From an uncultured Caulobacterales bacterium (GTDB lineage: Bacteria > Pseudomonadota > Alphaproteobacteria > Caulobacterales > Maricaulaceae), in contig CALLBD010000014.1 in assembly GCA_938001915.1 (NCBI GenBank), positions 1 to 34,107 on the forward strand: a stretch of DNA of 34,107 nt. Direction: 5' to 3'. Numbering within the stretch: the first letter of the stretch is position 1; each line of letters opens with the position of its first letter. Positions 7,129 to 15,500 of this stretch are shown here, piece by piece. The position numbers were made by a program, and so were the translations under genes. Below the pieces are notes generated by a model. The model worked only from the letters and a program-made list of their open reading frames with translations, was not told where the DNA came from and ran no database searches.

Positions 7129-7512
7129 ATGAAGCCTCGGCATTTCGATATCGACAGAAAGGCACTTAAACGCGCACGAAGTCTACGCAAAAATATGACG
7201 GAAGAAGAGCGATTGCTCTGGTCCGACTTAAAGACGTTTCGGAAATTCGGTCTGGCCTTTCGTAAACAGGCTCCCGTCGGTCCGTTCATTGTAGATTTCC
7301 TGTGCCGCAAAGCCATGCTTGTCGTTGAAGTCGATGGTGACCATCACGGCGAGGATGAGCAATGGATCAATGACCGCGAACGCGATGCATGGTTGGCCGC
7401 ACATGGCTATAAAATTCTGCGGTTTTGGAATGCGGATGTCAGGCGATCTTTGGACGATGTGACGGAAGCTATTTTTACAGAAGCAAAACGGTTGACAGAT
7501 TTACGCGACTAA
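7129..7512 (+). CDS. DUF559 (Vsr-like) endonuclease-fold protein
   Basis: 127 residues. N-terminal RARSLRKNMTEEERLLW is the usual DUF559 opening. The core has the Vsr-like nuclease pattern: PFIVDFLC with Asp56, then VVEVDGDHH with Glu67, Asp69 and His72-73, then AHGYKILRFWNADV and a closing helix. Members are predicted DNA endonucleases of uncertain role, often solitary and small. The gene fills the space between two direct repeats and sits between capsid and connector genes of the GTA operon, in the same orientation as the operon. No clear ribosome site precedes ATG 7129. Probably a passenger rather than a GTA component. Confidence 0.88.
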   Translation: MKPRHFDIDRKALKRARSLRKNMTEEERLLWSDLKTFRKFGLAFRKQAPVGPFIVDFLCRKAMLVVEVDGDHHGEDEQWINDRERDAWLAAHGYKILRFWNADVRRSLDDVTEAIFTEAKRLTDLRD

Positions 7513-7513
7513 C

Positions 7514-7667
7514 TCCTCCCCCCAGTGGGGGGAGGTGCCGAAGCGTTTGTAAAACGCGAAGGCGGAGGGGGTATGTGTAAAGGCTTTAACTCGGCACACC
7601 GACCCCCTCTGTTGTCTCTGCGGTCCAACATCTCCCCCGACTGGGGGGAGAAAGGTCTTTCTATTTT
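7514..7667 (+). repeat. 154-bp folded repeat, downstream copy
   Basis: Same ends and orientation as the copy at 6941-7094. The first hairpin is perfect here: CCTCCCCCC and GGGGGGAGG with an AGT loop (7515-7535). GCGTTT/AAACGC follows, then GAGGGGGT with its distant complement, then a C-run/G-run hairpin near 7630-7651. It starts 1 nt after the DUF559 stop, so it would also be the 3' end of that mRNA. Confidence 0.85.
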
Positions 7668-7708
7668 GACAGTATTCGATTTATTTCTAAATCCTATCAG
7701 CCTTGGTG

Positions 7709-8122
7709 CTACCCGTCTGTTAGCACTGTATAATCACTTCTATCATTTTCATATTTGTATTGGAGTTTAAGTTTTGATCCATTTTGAAAAGATATAATTG
7801 CGATAGCTACGCCGTCTTTAGAAATTTCTTTGAAGCCCTGAATTGGGCTTCCGAAAATCTTGTGACCATCAAAGAGTTTAGTATCTCGCCACTGCATTTT
7901 GTCATCACCCGTTATAGTTCCTACAATCGGGTAATTAATCTTATTGGCGTCTACTCTCCATTGGCAGGCCTCATCATCATAAAAAACCCTCCAACAATTC
8001 GAATGGTTATCTTTTAGGAAAATGGGGCAGCAAGCACATGAGAGATTTCCACATAGCCAAAACTGACGTGCGGACGCTTCGATAATCACATGCCCAATTA
8101 AATTTTCTTCAGTTACATTCAT
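7709..8122 (-). CDS. Hypothetical protein inserted in the GTA operon
   Basis: 137 residues from ATG 8122; an in-frame TTG at 8131 would add three. I do not recognise it. The N-terminus reads MNVTEENLIGHVIIEASARQ, followed by LCGNLSCACCPIF with four cysteines in about ten residues, then WRVFYDDE..QWRVD and KLFDGHKIFGSPI. The C-terminal half alternates polar and hydrophobic residues as in beta-rich domains. It lies on the opposite strand to every GTA gene, has lower GC, and ends 42 nt from the downstream folded repeat. Probably a passenger acquired with or after the DUF559 cassette. Codon pattern and reading suggest a real gene. Confidence 0.6.
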   Translation of the reverse strand: MNVTEENLIGHVIIEASARQFWLCGNLSCACCPIFLKDNHSNCWRVFYDDEACQWRVDANKINYPIVGTITGDDKMQWRDTKLFDGHKIFGSPIQGFKEISKDGVAIAIISFQNGSKLKLQYKYENDRSDYTVLTDG

Positions 8123-8203
8123 GACCAACAAATAAGGGTTGTTCTTTGAAAAGTCGAATTTTTTGAAACCAAAAAACGTCCGGTTAAAACTTAAACCAAA
8201 CCC

Positions 8204-8230
8204 AGCCTGCTCTCCGAGCAGGCTTTTTTT
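8204..8230 (+). terminator. Strong intrinsic terminator between g5 and g6
   Basis: AGCCTGCTC at 8204-8212 pairs perfectly with GAGCAGGCT at 8216-8224 around a TCC loop, followed directly by an unbroken T-run to 8230. This is a textbook rho-independent terminator reading in the GTA direction. It ends 22 nt before the ATG of g6, between the capsid half and the connector/tail half of the operon. Confidence 0.9.
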
Positions 8231-8252
8231 ATGCCTTCAAATAGGAGTCCCT

Positions 8253-8759
8253 ATGACATTGACTGACCTTTCCCCCCCGCCTGCTGCCGCTGTGTCACTA
8301 GACGCGGCGAAGGTGTTTTTGCGGGTGGACCATGAGGATGAGGACGCGTTGATTGCGGACCTTATCGATGTGGCCGCGCGCCAGATTGAGGCCCGGTGCG
8401 GCGTATCCTTGATTACGCGCCGCCAACGCCTCACCAAAGCCGCGAGTGCGGCGGGCGTGTATCTGACGCGTTATCCTATTCTCTCAATTGACGCCGTGCG
8501 TGACGGCGAGAACGCGCTGCCCATAGACGCAGATTTACGCGCGCGGCCAGTGCTCGTGCGAACTCAATCGCGCGGCACGCTCACCGTGGATTTCACCGCT
8601 GGCTACGGCGAGACCCCCGCCGATATTCCGACGCCGCTGCGCCAAGGCGTTATGCTGCTGCTGGCGCATCTCTATGAATTTCGCGTGGGTAATCCGCCGC
8701 CTGGATTTCCGATGATGGTGGATGCCCTCATTCAGCCCTATCGGGGGATGCGGCTATGA
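8253..8759 (+). CDS. GTA head-tail connector protein (g6)
   Basis: 168 residues from ATG 8253, chosen because AGGAG lies 6-7 nt upstream; the longer in-frame reading runs back through the terminator. The protein matches phage connector (gp6-like) adaptors that bind below the portal: AAKVFLRVDHEDEDALIADLIDVAARQIEARCGVSL (short part: LRVDHEDED) is the usual N-terminal helix pair, followed by beta strands and GTLTVDFTAGYG, then a C-terminal helix LRQGVMLLLAHLYE. It is the first gene after the insertion and begins a new series of 4-nt overlaps, so it needs read-through of the terminator or its own promoter. Confidence 0.87.
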   Translation: MTLTDLSPPPAAAVSLDAAKVFLRVDHEDEDALIADLIDVAARQIEARCGVSLITRRQRLTKAASAAGVYLTRYPILSIDAVRDGENALPIDADLRARPVLVRTQSRGTLTVDFTAGYGETPADIPTPLRQGVMLLLAHLYEFRVGNPPPGFPMMVDALIQPYRGMRL

Positions 8760-9073
8760 TTGGGCAAATGCGAAACCGTATCGGCCTCTACACGCCCTCC
8801 GAAGCGCCAGATGCGCTGGGCGGGACGGTGACGACATGGACGTTCCAGACCTCGCTCTGGGCGGGCATTCGGCCCAAAGCCCTGACCGAGCGGCTAGAGA
8901 ATGGGCGGCTCTCTGTGACGCAGAGCTATCTCGTCGCCATTCGCTATCGCCCGAGATTTCCCGAACGCGCGCGCTTGATGTGGAAGGGCCGCATGCTTCG
9001 CGTTGTCGCCGCGAGCGACCCTGATGCGCGCGGCGAGCGATTACACCTGATTTGTGAAGAGGAAGCCCAATGA
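8756..9073 (+). CDS. Phage head closure / head-tail adaptor (g7)
   Basis: 105 residues, of SPP1 gp16/HK97 gp10-type head-closure size. MRNRIGLYTPSEAPDALGG is the standard opening (R..I.l..p....d..Gg), followed by WTFQTSLWAGIRP and a beta-rich remainder (YLVAIRYRP...LMWKGRMLRVVAA) ending in LHLICEE. It closes the connector beneath g6 and holds DNA in the filled head. ATGA overlap with g6 and with g8. Confidence 0.85.
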   Translation: MIGQMRNRIGLYTPSEAPDALGGTVTTWTFQTSLWAGIRPKALTERLENGRLSVTQSYLVAIRYRPRFPERARLMWKGRMLRVVAASDPDARGERLHLICEEEAQ

Positions 9074-9543
9074 CCGAGCTGATGAATATATCTGAACAAG
9101 CGGAAAGTCTCGCGCGGGCGGTACATGCGGTGCTCTCTGCGGACCCCGCCGTGCAATATGGGCTAGGCGGGACGGCGGATATTCCGCCGCGCCTCTATGA
9201 CGCCGCGCCCGAAGATCCCATCTTTCCCTATCTGACTTACGGCGCGCTGCGCAGCGAGGATATTGGCGCGGACGCTGCGCCGATGGCATCGCACCAAATG
9301 ACGCTGCATCTCTGGTCGCGCTATACGGGGCGGGCGGAGGTCATGGCGCTACTGGGGAACGTCGGTCATGCGCTGACCGCCGAGCGTTTGACTGAGGCGG
9401 CCAATGTCGCGGTCCGCAGCGCCACGCCGATATATTCCGATGTGCTGCGCGCCCCCGATGGGCGCACCCATCACGGCCTGCTGCGCCTGTCCATCACCAC
9501 ACATCCGAAACAAGGCCAAATGACATCAGGAGAGCCCCTATGA
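9070..9543 (+). CDS. DUF3168 tail completion/terminator protein (g8)
   Basis: 157 residues. DUF3168 features: an N-terminal helix (ARAVHAVLSADPAV), then PPRLYDAAPEDPIFPYLTYG, then MTLHLWSRYTGRAEVMALLG, and a C-terminal strand LRLSITTHP. The family caps the tail tube at the head-tail interface. ATGA overlaps on both sides. Confidence 0.87.
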   Translation: MTELMNISEQAESLARAVHAVLSADPAVQYGLGGTADIPPRLYDAAPEDPIFPYLTYGALRSEDIGADAAPMASHQMTLHLWSRYTGRAEVMALLGNVGHALTAERLTEAANVAVRSATPIYSDVLRAPDGRTHHGLLRLSITTHPKQGQMTSGEPL

Positions 9544-9947
9544 GCGCGCAAAGAGGCGGCGATATGCTGCTGAAGATAAGAAATGACGCGGGGGCCTATG
9601 TGACCGTCGCGGGGCTGCGGACCAAAACTCTGCGCCTGAACGCGCGGCCCGTCGATGTGACCGATACGGCTTCGCGCGGCTGGAAAGAGCTATTGCCAGG
9701 GGCAGGGATGCGCACGGCGGAAATTTCGGGAACGGGCGTATTTCGCGATGCGGAGTCCGATACACGCCTACGCGGGGCATTCTTCGAACAATCCGCGCAG
9801 GCGTGCCGGTTTATCATTCCCGATTTTGGGATGATTGACGGGGATTTCCTTATCACGGGGCTGAATTATGCGGGCAGCTATAATGGCGAAGCCCAATTTG
9901 AACTCACCCTGATGAGCGCCGCTGTCCCAGAGTTTACAGCGCTATGA
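9540..9947 (+). CDS. Major tail protein, TP901-1-like (g9)
   Basis: 135 residues. Builds the tail tube. The sequence has the expected beta-sandwich pattern: GDMLLKIRNDAGAYVTVAGLRTKTL, then RPVDVTDTASRGWKELLPGAGMRT (short parts: VDVTDTAS, GWKELLPG), then IDGDFLITGLNYAG and FELTLMSA at the end. The 'g.r..s.....vd.T...s..w.e.l.gag..s..i...g' pattern is typical of GTA and siphophage tube proteins. ATGA overlaps both neighbours. Confidence 0.88.
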   Translation: MSAQRGGDMLLKIRNDAGAYVTVAGLRTKTLRLNARPVDVTDTASRGWKELLPGAGMRTAEISGTGVFRDAESDTRLRGAFFEQSAQACRFIIPDFGMIDGDFLITGLNYAGSYNGEAQFELTLMSAAVPEFTAL

Positions 9948-10222
9948 GTAGCTATCGAATGGGTGACCGCCAAGTAGTGGTGACAGGGCAGGTTTACCGC
10001 TTGCGTCTCACGGTCTCGGCCCTCGCGCAGATGGCGTCGGTGTTGGAGGCCGATAGCCCCAAAGCTTTGGCGGCGCGTTTGCGCAAGGCAGGTTTGGCGG
10101 AGTGGAACGTCGTCTTTCGCTGTGTCGCTACGCCCGCGTCAAAGACGGCATTTGGGCGCGAGAAGATGGTCGAGATTTTACCCAGTCTCAGCGCGCTGAT
10201 GAGTGAAGGCTTACGCGCATGA
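9944..10222 (+). CDS. GTA gp10-family tail assembly protein (g10)
   Basis: 92 residues, matching the small GTA_gp10 family, a putative tail-assembly chaperone component. It reads as a beta hairpin (VVVTGQVYRLRLTVSAL) followed by helices (AQMASVLEADSPKALAARL). Placed between the tube protein and the tape measure, where phages keep chaperones. ATGA overlaps with g9 and g10.5. Confidence 0.78.
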   Translation: MSSYRMGDRQVVVTGQVYRLRLTVSALAQMASVLEADSPKALAARLRKAGLAEWNVVFRCVATPASKTAFGREKMVEILPSLSALMSEGLRA

Positions 10223-10416
10223 GCTGGCCCTTTGAAAGCTGGCATCACATCGCCATTCGCCGTTTCAACCTAAACCCTGACGCCTTTTGGGATATGCCCC
10301 TGCGCGATTGGCTGGGGCTGTTGGAAGGTGTGAAACCGCAAAGTTTCGAAAGAAAAATTTTGGATGATTTGCTTCAAATCTATCCCGATGAAGGAGGCGA
10401 GAATGAACACGATTGA
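10219..10416 (+). CDS. Phage tail assembly chaperone (g10.5-like)
   Basis: 65 residues. PFESWHHIAIRRFNLNPDAFWDMPLRDWLGLL carries the family's pattern, in which a helix is followed by 'P..FW..t..El..l' (short part: NPDAFWDMPLRDWL). Known from RcGTA and related phages as the small chaperone before the tape measure. ATGA overlap with g10 and a 14-nt overlap with g11; the g11 ribosome site lies inside this gene. Confidence 0.78.
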   Translation: MSWPFESWHHIAIRRFNLNPDAFWDMPLRDWLGLLEGVKPQSFERKILDDLLQIYPDEGGENEHD

Positions 10417-10813
10417 TGACGCCGCGCAGGCGTTAGAAAGTTTCGCCGCAGGTCCCGGCGCAGAAGCGGCCAATGCTCTGGCGGATGTGTTTGAACAGGC
10501 GGGCGAGCGTATTGCAGGTTCGCTGGAACGCGCGGCAACGTCGGGGGAGTTATCATTTAACTCACTCGCGGAATCTGTCTTAAATGATCTCGCGCGTATC
10601 GCTATTTCAGAATTAATTACCGCGCCCTTACAAGGCGCGGTTTCCTCTTTGACGAGTTCGATTGCGGGCGGCGTGTCTGCGAAATCTTCGCCCGTTACCG
10701 TGAACGTAAATGCCCCGCAAGCCTTTGGGAAAACCAGCGGCCCGCAGGCCAGTTCCGCGCAAATGGCGGCGCAAATCGCGCAGGCTGTGACGCGGGCGCA
10801 AGGTAGAAATTAG
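10403..10813 (+). CDS. Short GTA tape measure protein (g11)
   Basis: 136 residues from ATG 10403, chosen for the AGGAGG site 6-7 nt upstream. The order of genes and the central segment (GELSFNSLAESVLNDLARIAISELITAPL, short part: ESVLNDLARIAISELI) match RcGTA-type tape measures. The N-terminus is Ala-rich helix; the tail is low complexity (Ala/Gln/Ser). It is shorter than I recall for RcGTA g11 (about 220 aa), so the tail tube would be short, as tube length follows tape length. Intact frame. Confidence 0.75.
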   Translation: MNTIDDAAQALESFAAGPGAEAANALADVFEQAGERIAGSLERAATSGELSFNSLAESVLNDLARIAISELITAPLQGAVSSLTSSIAGGVSAKSSPVTVNVNAPQAFGKTSGPQASSAQMAAQIAQAVTRAQGRN

Positions 10814-10837
10814 TCCGCCAAAATTAGGATAAGATAT

Positions 10838-11452
10838 ATGACAGATTTTCATGATGTACGCTTCCCGCTGAACCTCGCCTTTGGTGCGCGCGGCGGGCCT
10901 GTGCGGTCGGTAGATATTCTCGACCTTGCCAATGGAGCAGAAGTTAGAAATGCGAGAGGGCGGCATAGTCGTAGGGAATATAATGCTGCCGCAGGGATAA
11001 AGTCTCGTGAAGAAGCCATTGAATTATTGCATTTTTTTGAATCGCGCCGAGGGCCTTTACATGGATTTCGGTTCCGTGACCCCTTGGATTATGATGCGGA
11101 ATCCGTCCTTGGGATGGGCGACGGCAGGCAGACAGAATTTGCGCTGACAAAGGCTTACGGAACCGAACCGCAGGATTATATTCGACGCATTACGAAACCC
11201 GTGGAAGGGACCGTGCGTGTGCGAGTGGATGACGTGGAAACTTCCGTTTCCGTCGACCATGTGCGCGGCATTATCCAAGTCGCAACACCCCCAAAAATTG
11301 GTGCAATTATTTCCGCCAATTTTGAATTTGACGTCCCCGTCCGCTTTGCAGCTGAGGCGCTGGACATCGTGCTAGATGATTTTGGCGCAACCGAAATTCA
11401 GAATATTCCGCTTATAGAAATCCTACAATATGAAGGAACGTCTCATGAGTGA
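10838..11452 (+). CDS. DUF2460 distal tail protein (g12)
   Basis: 204 residues, of TIGR02217/DUF2460 type. FHDVRFPLNLAFGARGGPVRS opening (short part: FPLNLAFGARGGP), ELLHFFESRRGPLHGFRFRDP (short: RRGPLHGFRFRDP) and the C-terminal FDVPVRFAAEALDI are characteristic. The protein sits at the tail tip between tube and hub. A 24-nt gap separates it from g11; its last codons overlap g13 by 8 nt. Confidence 0.9.
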   Translation: MTDFHDVRFPLNLAFGARGGPVRSVDILDLANGAEVRNARGRHSRREYNAAAGIKSREEAIELLHFFESRRGPLHGFRFRDPLDYDAESVLGMGDGRQTEFALTKAYGTEPQDYIRRITKPVEGTVRVRVDDVETSVSVDHVRGIIQVATPPKIGAIISANFEFDVPVRFAAEALDIVLDDFGATEIQNIPLIEILQYEGTSHE

Positions 11453-12065
11453 TGTAACAACACTTTGTCATTTATGGGTCGTCGATATTCCGACCCGAAC
11501 GCCGATATATCTCACCGATCATGATGATATTATTTATTATGATGGTCAGACCTATCATCCGCAAAATTCGGGTGAGGGCGCCGTAACTGAAACGCGGTCG
11601 GGACTTGCCATCGACAGCGGCGGTGTGAGCACGCGTCTGACGCTCCCAAATCTTTCGGCACAAGACATTCGCGGCGGGGCGCTCGACGGCGGACAGCTCA
11701 CGCAATATCGCCATGATTGGCGCAGCGGGGAAACGGTGCTGCTGTTCAAGGGCCGGATTGGAGAGGTCAGTTTCTCGGGCGACGAAATTTCCATCGAATG
11801 GCTCGGGCAATCCAGCTTGCTTGACCGCTCGACGGGGCGAGTCTTTTCTCGCCAATGCGACGCGAGTTTTGGAGACGCCAAATGCGGTCTGTCGCTCTCT
11901 GATTTTCCAGACGGCACCGTCTGCCCCCGTAGCTTTCAGGCCTGCCATGACCAATTTTCCAATAGCGTCAATTTTCGGGGCTTTCCCTATTTGCTGGGTG
12001 ATGACGTTTTGCAAGCGGGCGTCAGCGATAGCGATATTCGCGATAGATCTTCGCGCTACCGATGA
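11445..12065 (+). CDS. DUF2163/BR0599 tail hub protein (g13), shortened
   Basis: 206 residues from ATG 11445 (AAGGA 7 nt upstream; ATG 11430 is less likely). The N-terminal DUF2163 part is complete: YLTDHDDIIYYDGQTYHP and VELLFKG-type strands (here TVLLFKGRIGEVSF). The signature CDASFGDAKC (Cys138, Cys147) follows. After that only about a dozen residues separate it from CPRSFQACHDQF and NFRGFPYL (Cys160, Cys167), whereas the family normally has roughly 70-90 more there. The frame is intact, so this looks like an in-frame internal deletion of the BR0599 region. In RcGTA the protein is a tail-hub iron-sulfur protein; four cysteines remain. ATGA overlap with g14. Confidence 0.85.
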   Translation: MSDVTTLCHLWVVDIPTRTPIYLTDHDDIIYYDGQTYHPQNSGEGAVTETRSGLAIDSGGVSTRLTLPNLSAQDIRGGALDGGQLTQYRHDWRSGETVLLFKGRIGEVSFSGDEISIEWLGQSSLLDRSTGRVFSRQCDASFGDAKCGLSLSDFPDGTVCPRSFQACHDQFSNSVNFRGFPYLLGDDVLQAGVSDSDIRDRSSRYR

Positions 12066-12496
12066 GTGATGCCCATACACGCGCCGCCATTTTGGCTTGC
12101 GCGGAAAGCTGGCTCGATACGCCCTACCGTCATCAATCCAGCGTTAAAGGCGTGGGTACGGATTGCCTCGGGCTCATTCGCGGAATTTGGCGCGAGCTTT
12201 ATGGCACAGAGCCAGAAACTCCGCCCGCTTATACGCCCGATTGGGCTGAAATGTCGGGAGAAGAAACCTTGCACGACGCCGCTAAGCGGTGGCTTACGCC
12301 CGTAACTGCGCCGCAAGCGGGAGACGTCCTACTCTTCCGGATGGCGCCCAATGCCCCGTGCAAACACCTCGCGATTTGTTCGGCGCCTGATCAAATCCTC
12401 CATGCCTACTGGGGGAAATCCGTCTTGCGGTCTAGTTTTGCCCCTTATTGGCGACGACGACACGTCGCCAGCTTTGCCTTCCCTGCTTTATCTTAG
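12062..12496 (+). CDS. NlpC/P60-family cell-wall peptidase (g14)
   Basis: 144 residues. TDCLGLIRGIW gives the nucleophile Cys35; KHLAI gives His102; ILHAY gives His114 as the third residue. WLDTPYRHQ near residue 18-25 is the usual strand before the nucleophile. In GTAs and phages this enzyme opens peptidoglycan at the tail tip during DNA entry. ATGA overlap with g13; g15 starts 11 nt after it. Confidence 0.92.
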   Translation: MSDAHTRAAILACAESWLDTPYRHQSSVKGVGTDCLGLIRGIWRELYGTEPETPPAYTPDWAEMSGEETLHDAAKRWLTPVTAPQAGDVLLFRMAPNAPCKHLAICSAPDQILHAYWGKSVLRSSFAPYWRRRHVASFAFPALS

Positions 12497-12507
12497 GAGA
12501 AACTCTC

Positions 12508-15500
12508 ATGGCGAATTTTGTGAGTGCTGCGACCCAATTCGCAGGTAATGCCCTCGTCCGTACGGCGACGACCCTGGCGGTGAATCAAGCCACGGGCTAT
12601 ATTAGCCGTGCGTTTGATAATAGAAACTTCGAAGGGCCGCGCCTCGAGACATTCCAGTTGCAAACCAGCCGTGACGGCGCGCCAATGCCGCGTATTTTTG
12701 GGCGCGTGCGCCTGTCCGGTCAGGTCATTTGGGCGAGCCATATTCGGGAAACCACGACGGAAACGCCTATCGGGGGGAAAGGTGGCGGGCCGACCCAGAC
12801 GGATTTCGCCTATTCCATCAGCTTCGCGATTGGCCTTTGCGAGGGCGAAATCGCAGGAGTAGATCGTATATGGGCCAATGGCGCGCCGCTGGAGACCGCG
12901 AACGTAGATATGCGGGTGTATCGCGGGACGGAGACGCAAATGCCTGACCCCATCATCGCGGCAACAGAAGGCGAGGATGCGCCAGCCTTTCGCGGGACGG
13001 CTTATCTCGTGTTCGAGGATTTCCCATTGGCCGCCTATGGCAACCGTTTGCCACAGCTTAGTGTGGAGTTAGTGCGGACGGGGAAAGGTGTCGGGCGTCT
13101 GGAAAGCCTCATTCAGTCGGTGAACCTATTGCCGGGGTCGGGCGAATTTGCCTATGCCACAGACATCATCGAGGAAAGCCCGCGTCCCGGTCAAACGCGG
13201 CCTCTCAATATGAATAATCTATCGGGTCAGGCGGATATAGACTTAGCCCTAGATCAGCTTCAAGCGACGCTCCCTAACTGCCAAAATGTCTCCATTATTT
13301 CTTCTTGGTTCGCGAGTTCCACGGACATAGGTAGCTGTGACATTCGACCAGGCGTAGAGCGCCGCATCCGCAATATTCGACATGCTAATTGGCAGGTGGG
13401 GCGCGATGATAGGGGCAGCGCCTATGTGGTTAGTCAAGATGCCGAAGGCCGTCCGAATTTTGGCGGAACGCCGTCTGACGAAAGCCTTATTCAAGCCATT
13501 CGCGCCATTAAATCTCGTGGCATGACGGTGACACTCTATCCCTTTATTTTGGTGGATGCGCCGGGCTTCCCGTGGCGCGGACGCATTAGCGGACAGGCGT
13601 CAGATGTAGCCGAATTTTTTGGGTCCGCACAACCGTCTGATTATAGTTCAGGCGCAGGCGAAAATCATTACCGCGCGCAGGATAATGGCTTTCGAAATTT
13701 CATCTTCTCTCATGCCAATTTGGCGCGGCGTGCGGGCGGGGTGGACCGCTTTGTCATTGGCTCAGAAATGATTGGTTTGACGACCATTCGCGATGCTCAT
13801 AATAACTTTCCCGCGGTTTCCGCATTGGCAGGGTTAGCCGCCGATATTCGCACGGTTTTGGGGCCACAAACGAGCCTTACTTATGCCGCCGATTGGAGCG
13901 AATATTTCGGCTTCCATCCGCAAGATGGCAGCGGTGATATTTTCTTCCATCTGGACGAGCTATGGGCGCATCCTGCCATTGATGCGATTGGGATAGATGC
14001 TTATTTTCCGCTTTCCGATTGGCGGGAAGGCGAGCATATAGACGGGCGAAATTTTGCGTCAATTTATGCGGCAGACTATCTCCGCGAAAATGTCGAAAGC
14101 GGGGAAGGCTACGATTGGTTTTATGCCTCTCAAACGGACCGCGAGGCGCAAATTCGGTCTCCGATTTCAGAGTGGGTTTACCGCTATAAGGACTTGCGCA
14201 ATTGGTGGTTACATGAACATCGCAACCGTATTAATGGTATTGAACAAACGCCGACAAATTGGGTGCCGCAAAGCAAACCTTTTTGGCTGACAGAAGTCGG
14301 GTGCCCTGCTGTAAATTTTGGAGCGAATCAACCAAACCTCTTCTCCGATGGTAAATCTGTGGAAAGTAATATTCCATATTTTTCAGATGGTTCTAGAGAC
14401 GACCTCATTCAACGACATTATTTGGAGAGTATAATTGGCTATTGGGATAATTCAAAAAACAACCCGATTTCGGCTGTATATGGACAGCCAATGATTGACC
14501 CGTCCGCGACGTCGGTCTGGGCCTGGGATGCGCGGCCTTTTCCCGACTTTCCCGCCCGCGAAACAGTTTGGGCAGATGGTGCAAATTGGCAGCGTGGACA
14601 TTGGGTAACTGGGCGATTAGGCGCGGTATTATTGCAAGATGTCATAACGGAAATTTGCGAGGAGTCTGGCCTATTTGATATTGACGTGGCGGGGGTAACA
14701 GGTCTTGTTTCGGGCCTTGTGATTGATCGCCCCATGCGCGCAAGGGACGCCTTGTCGCCGCTCATCGATAGCTATGATTTAATTGTTTCGGAAAAAGCAG
14801 GGCAGCTATGTTTTACGAGTCTGTCCAGCGTTCCCGTAAAGGTCATTTCTCAGAATGATTTAATCGCCCAAGACGGCGGGCCCGTTCGCTTCTCTATTGA
14901 TGATACAATGACGTCTTTACGCGATGGTCGGCTGACCTTTATTAACGCGGCGCGGGACTATCAATTGGCGACAGTTTCGGCGCGAAATGAAGCCGCGGAA
15001 ACCGTGCGTGTGTTTGATTTTCAGGTACCCCTCGTAATGGATATATCTCAAGCAAACCTAATTGTTGATAACGCCCTCGCGCGCTCTGAGCCTGCGCGCC
15101 GTTCCGCCCGTCTTTCACTACCCGTAAACCACGCCCCAGATGTGGGTGATATTGTGACTTTGCCGCAAGTGGAAGGGCAGTGGCAAGTGGCGCGCCTGCG
15201 TCACGGCCTGCAAGCCGATGTTGATTTGGTTAAGATATCAGACCGTTTATCAAACCCTATCGTGGCGAGCGGCATGCCCATGGCGACATCGGACCCAAAA
15301 TGGGTGTCTGAGCCCGTCGCCTTGGCCTTTGAGATTCCGGGTCAAAATGGTCTTCTAGTCGGGGCCTTACTCGACCCGTTTCGGAGCGCGCAAATTTCAT
15401 TTGCAGATGAAGCCGTGACCCTAACCGCGCCCGTAAAACTGGGGGCACTGCTTACGGATTTACCTTTCTCGACGCCGACATTGTGGGACCGCTTAACCGT

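Larger units (their letters stand above)
6941..7667. mobile_element. DUF559 gene cassette flanked by direct palindromic repeats
   Basis: Two repeats of the same length (154 bp; 6941-7094 and 7514-7667) in the same orientation bracket one gene (7129-7512). The 3' repeat begins 1 nt after the stop codon. The repeats share their outer ~60 and ~35 nt almost exactly and vary in the middle. No transposase or integrase is present. The unit interrupts an otherwise overlapping gene series, so it was almost certainly inserted. Whether the DUF559 protein moves the unit is inference, by analogy with REP-associated transposases. Confidence 0.6.

Noticed and set aside
6941-7667. CRISPR array
   Set aside because: Only two long copies separated by a gene; no short regular repeat-spacer pattern.
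7525-7770. 81-aa plus-strand frame across the downstream folded repeat
   Set aside because: It is made of the repeat itself, which is structured non-coding DNA; composition is glycine/proline biased by the G- and C-runs.
7784-8017. 77-aa plus-strand frame opposite the minus-strand gene at 7709-8122
   Set aside because: TTG start without ribosome site and weaker coding pattern than the opposite strand.
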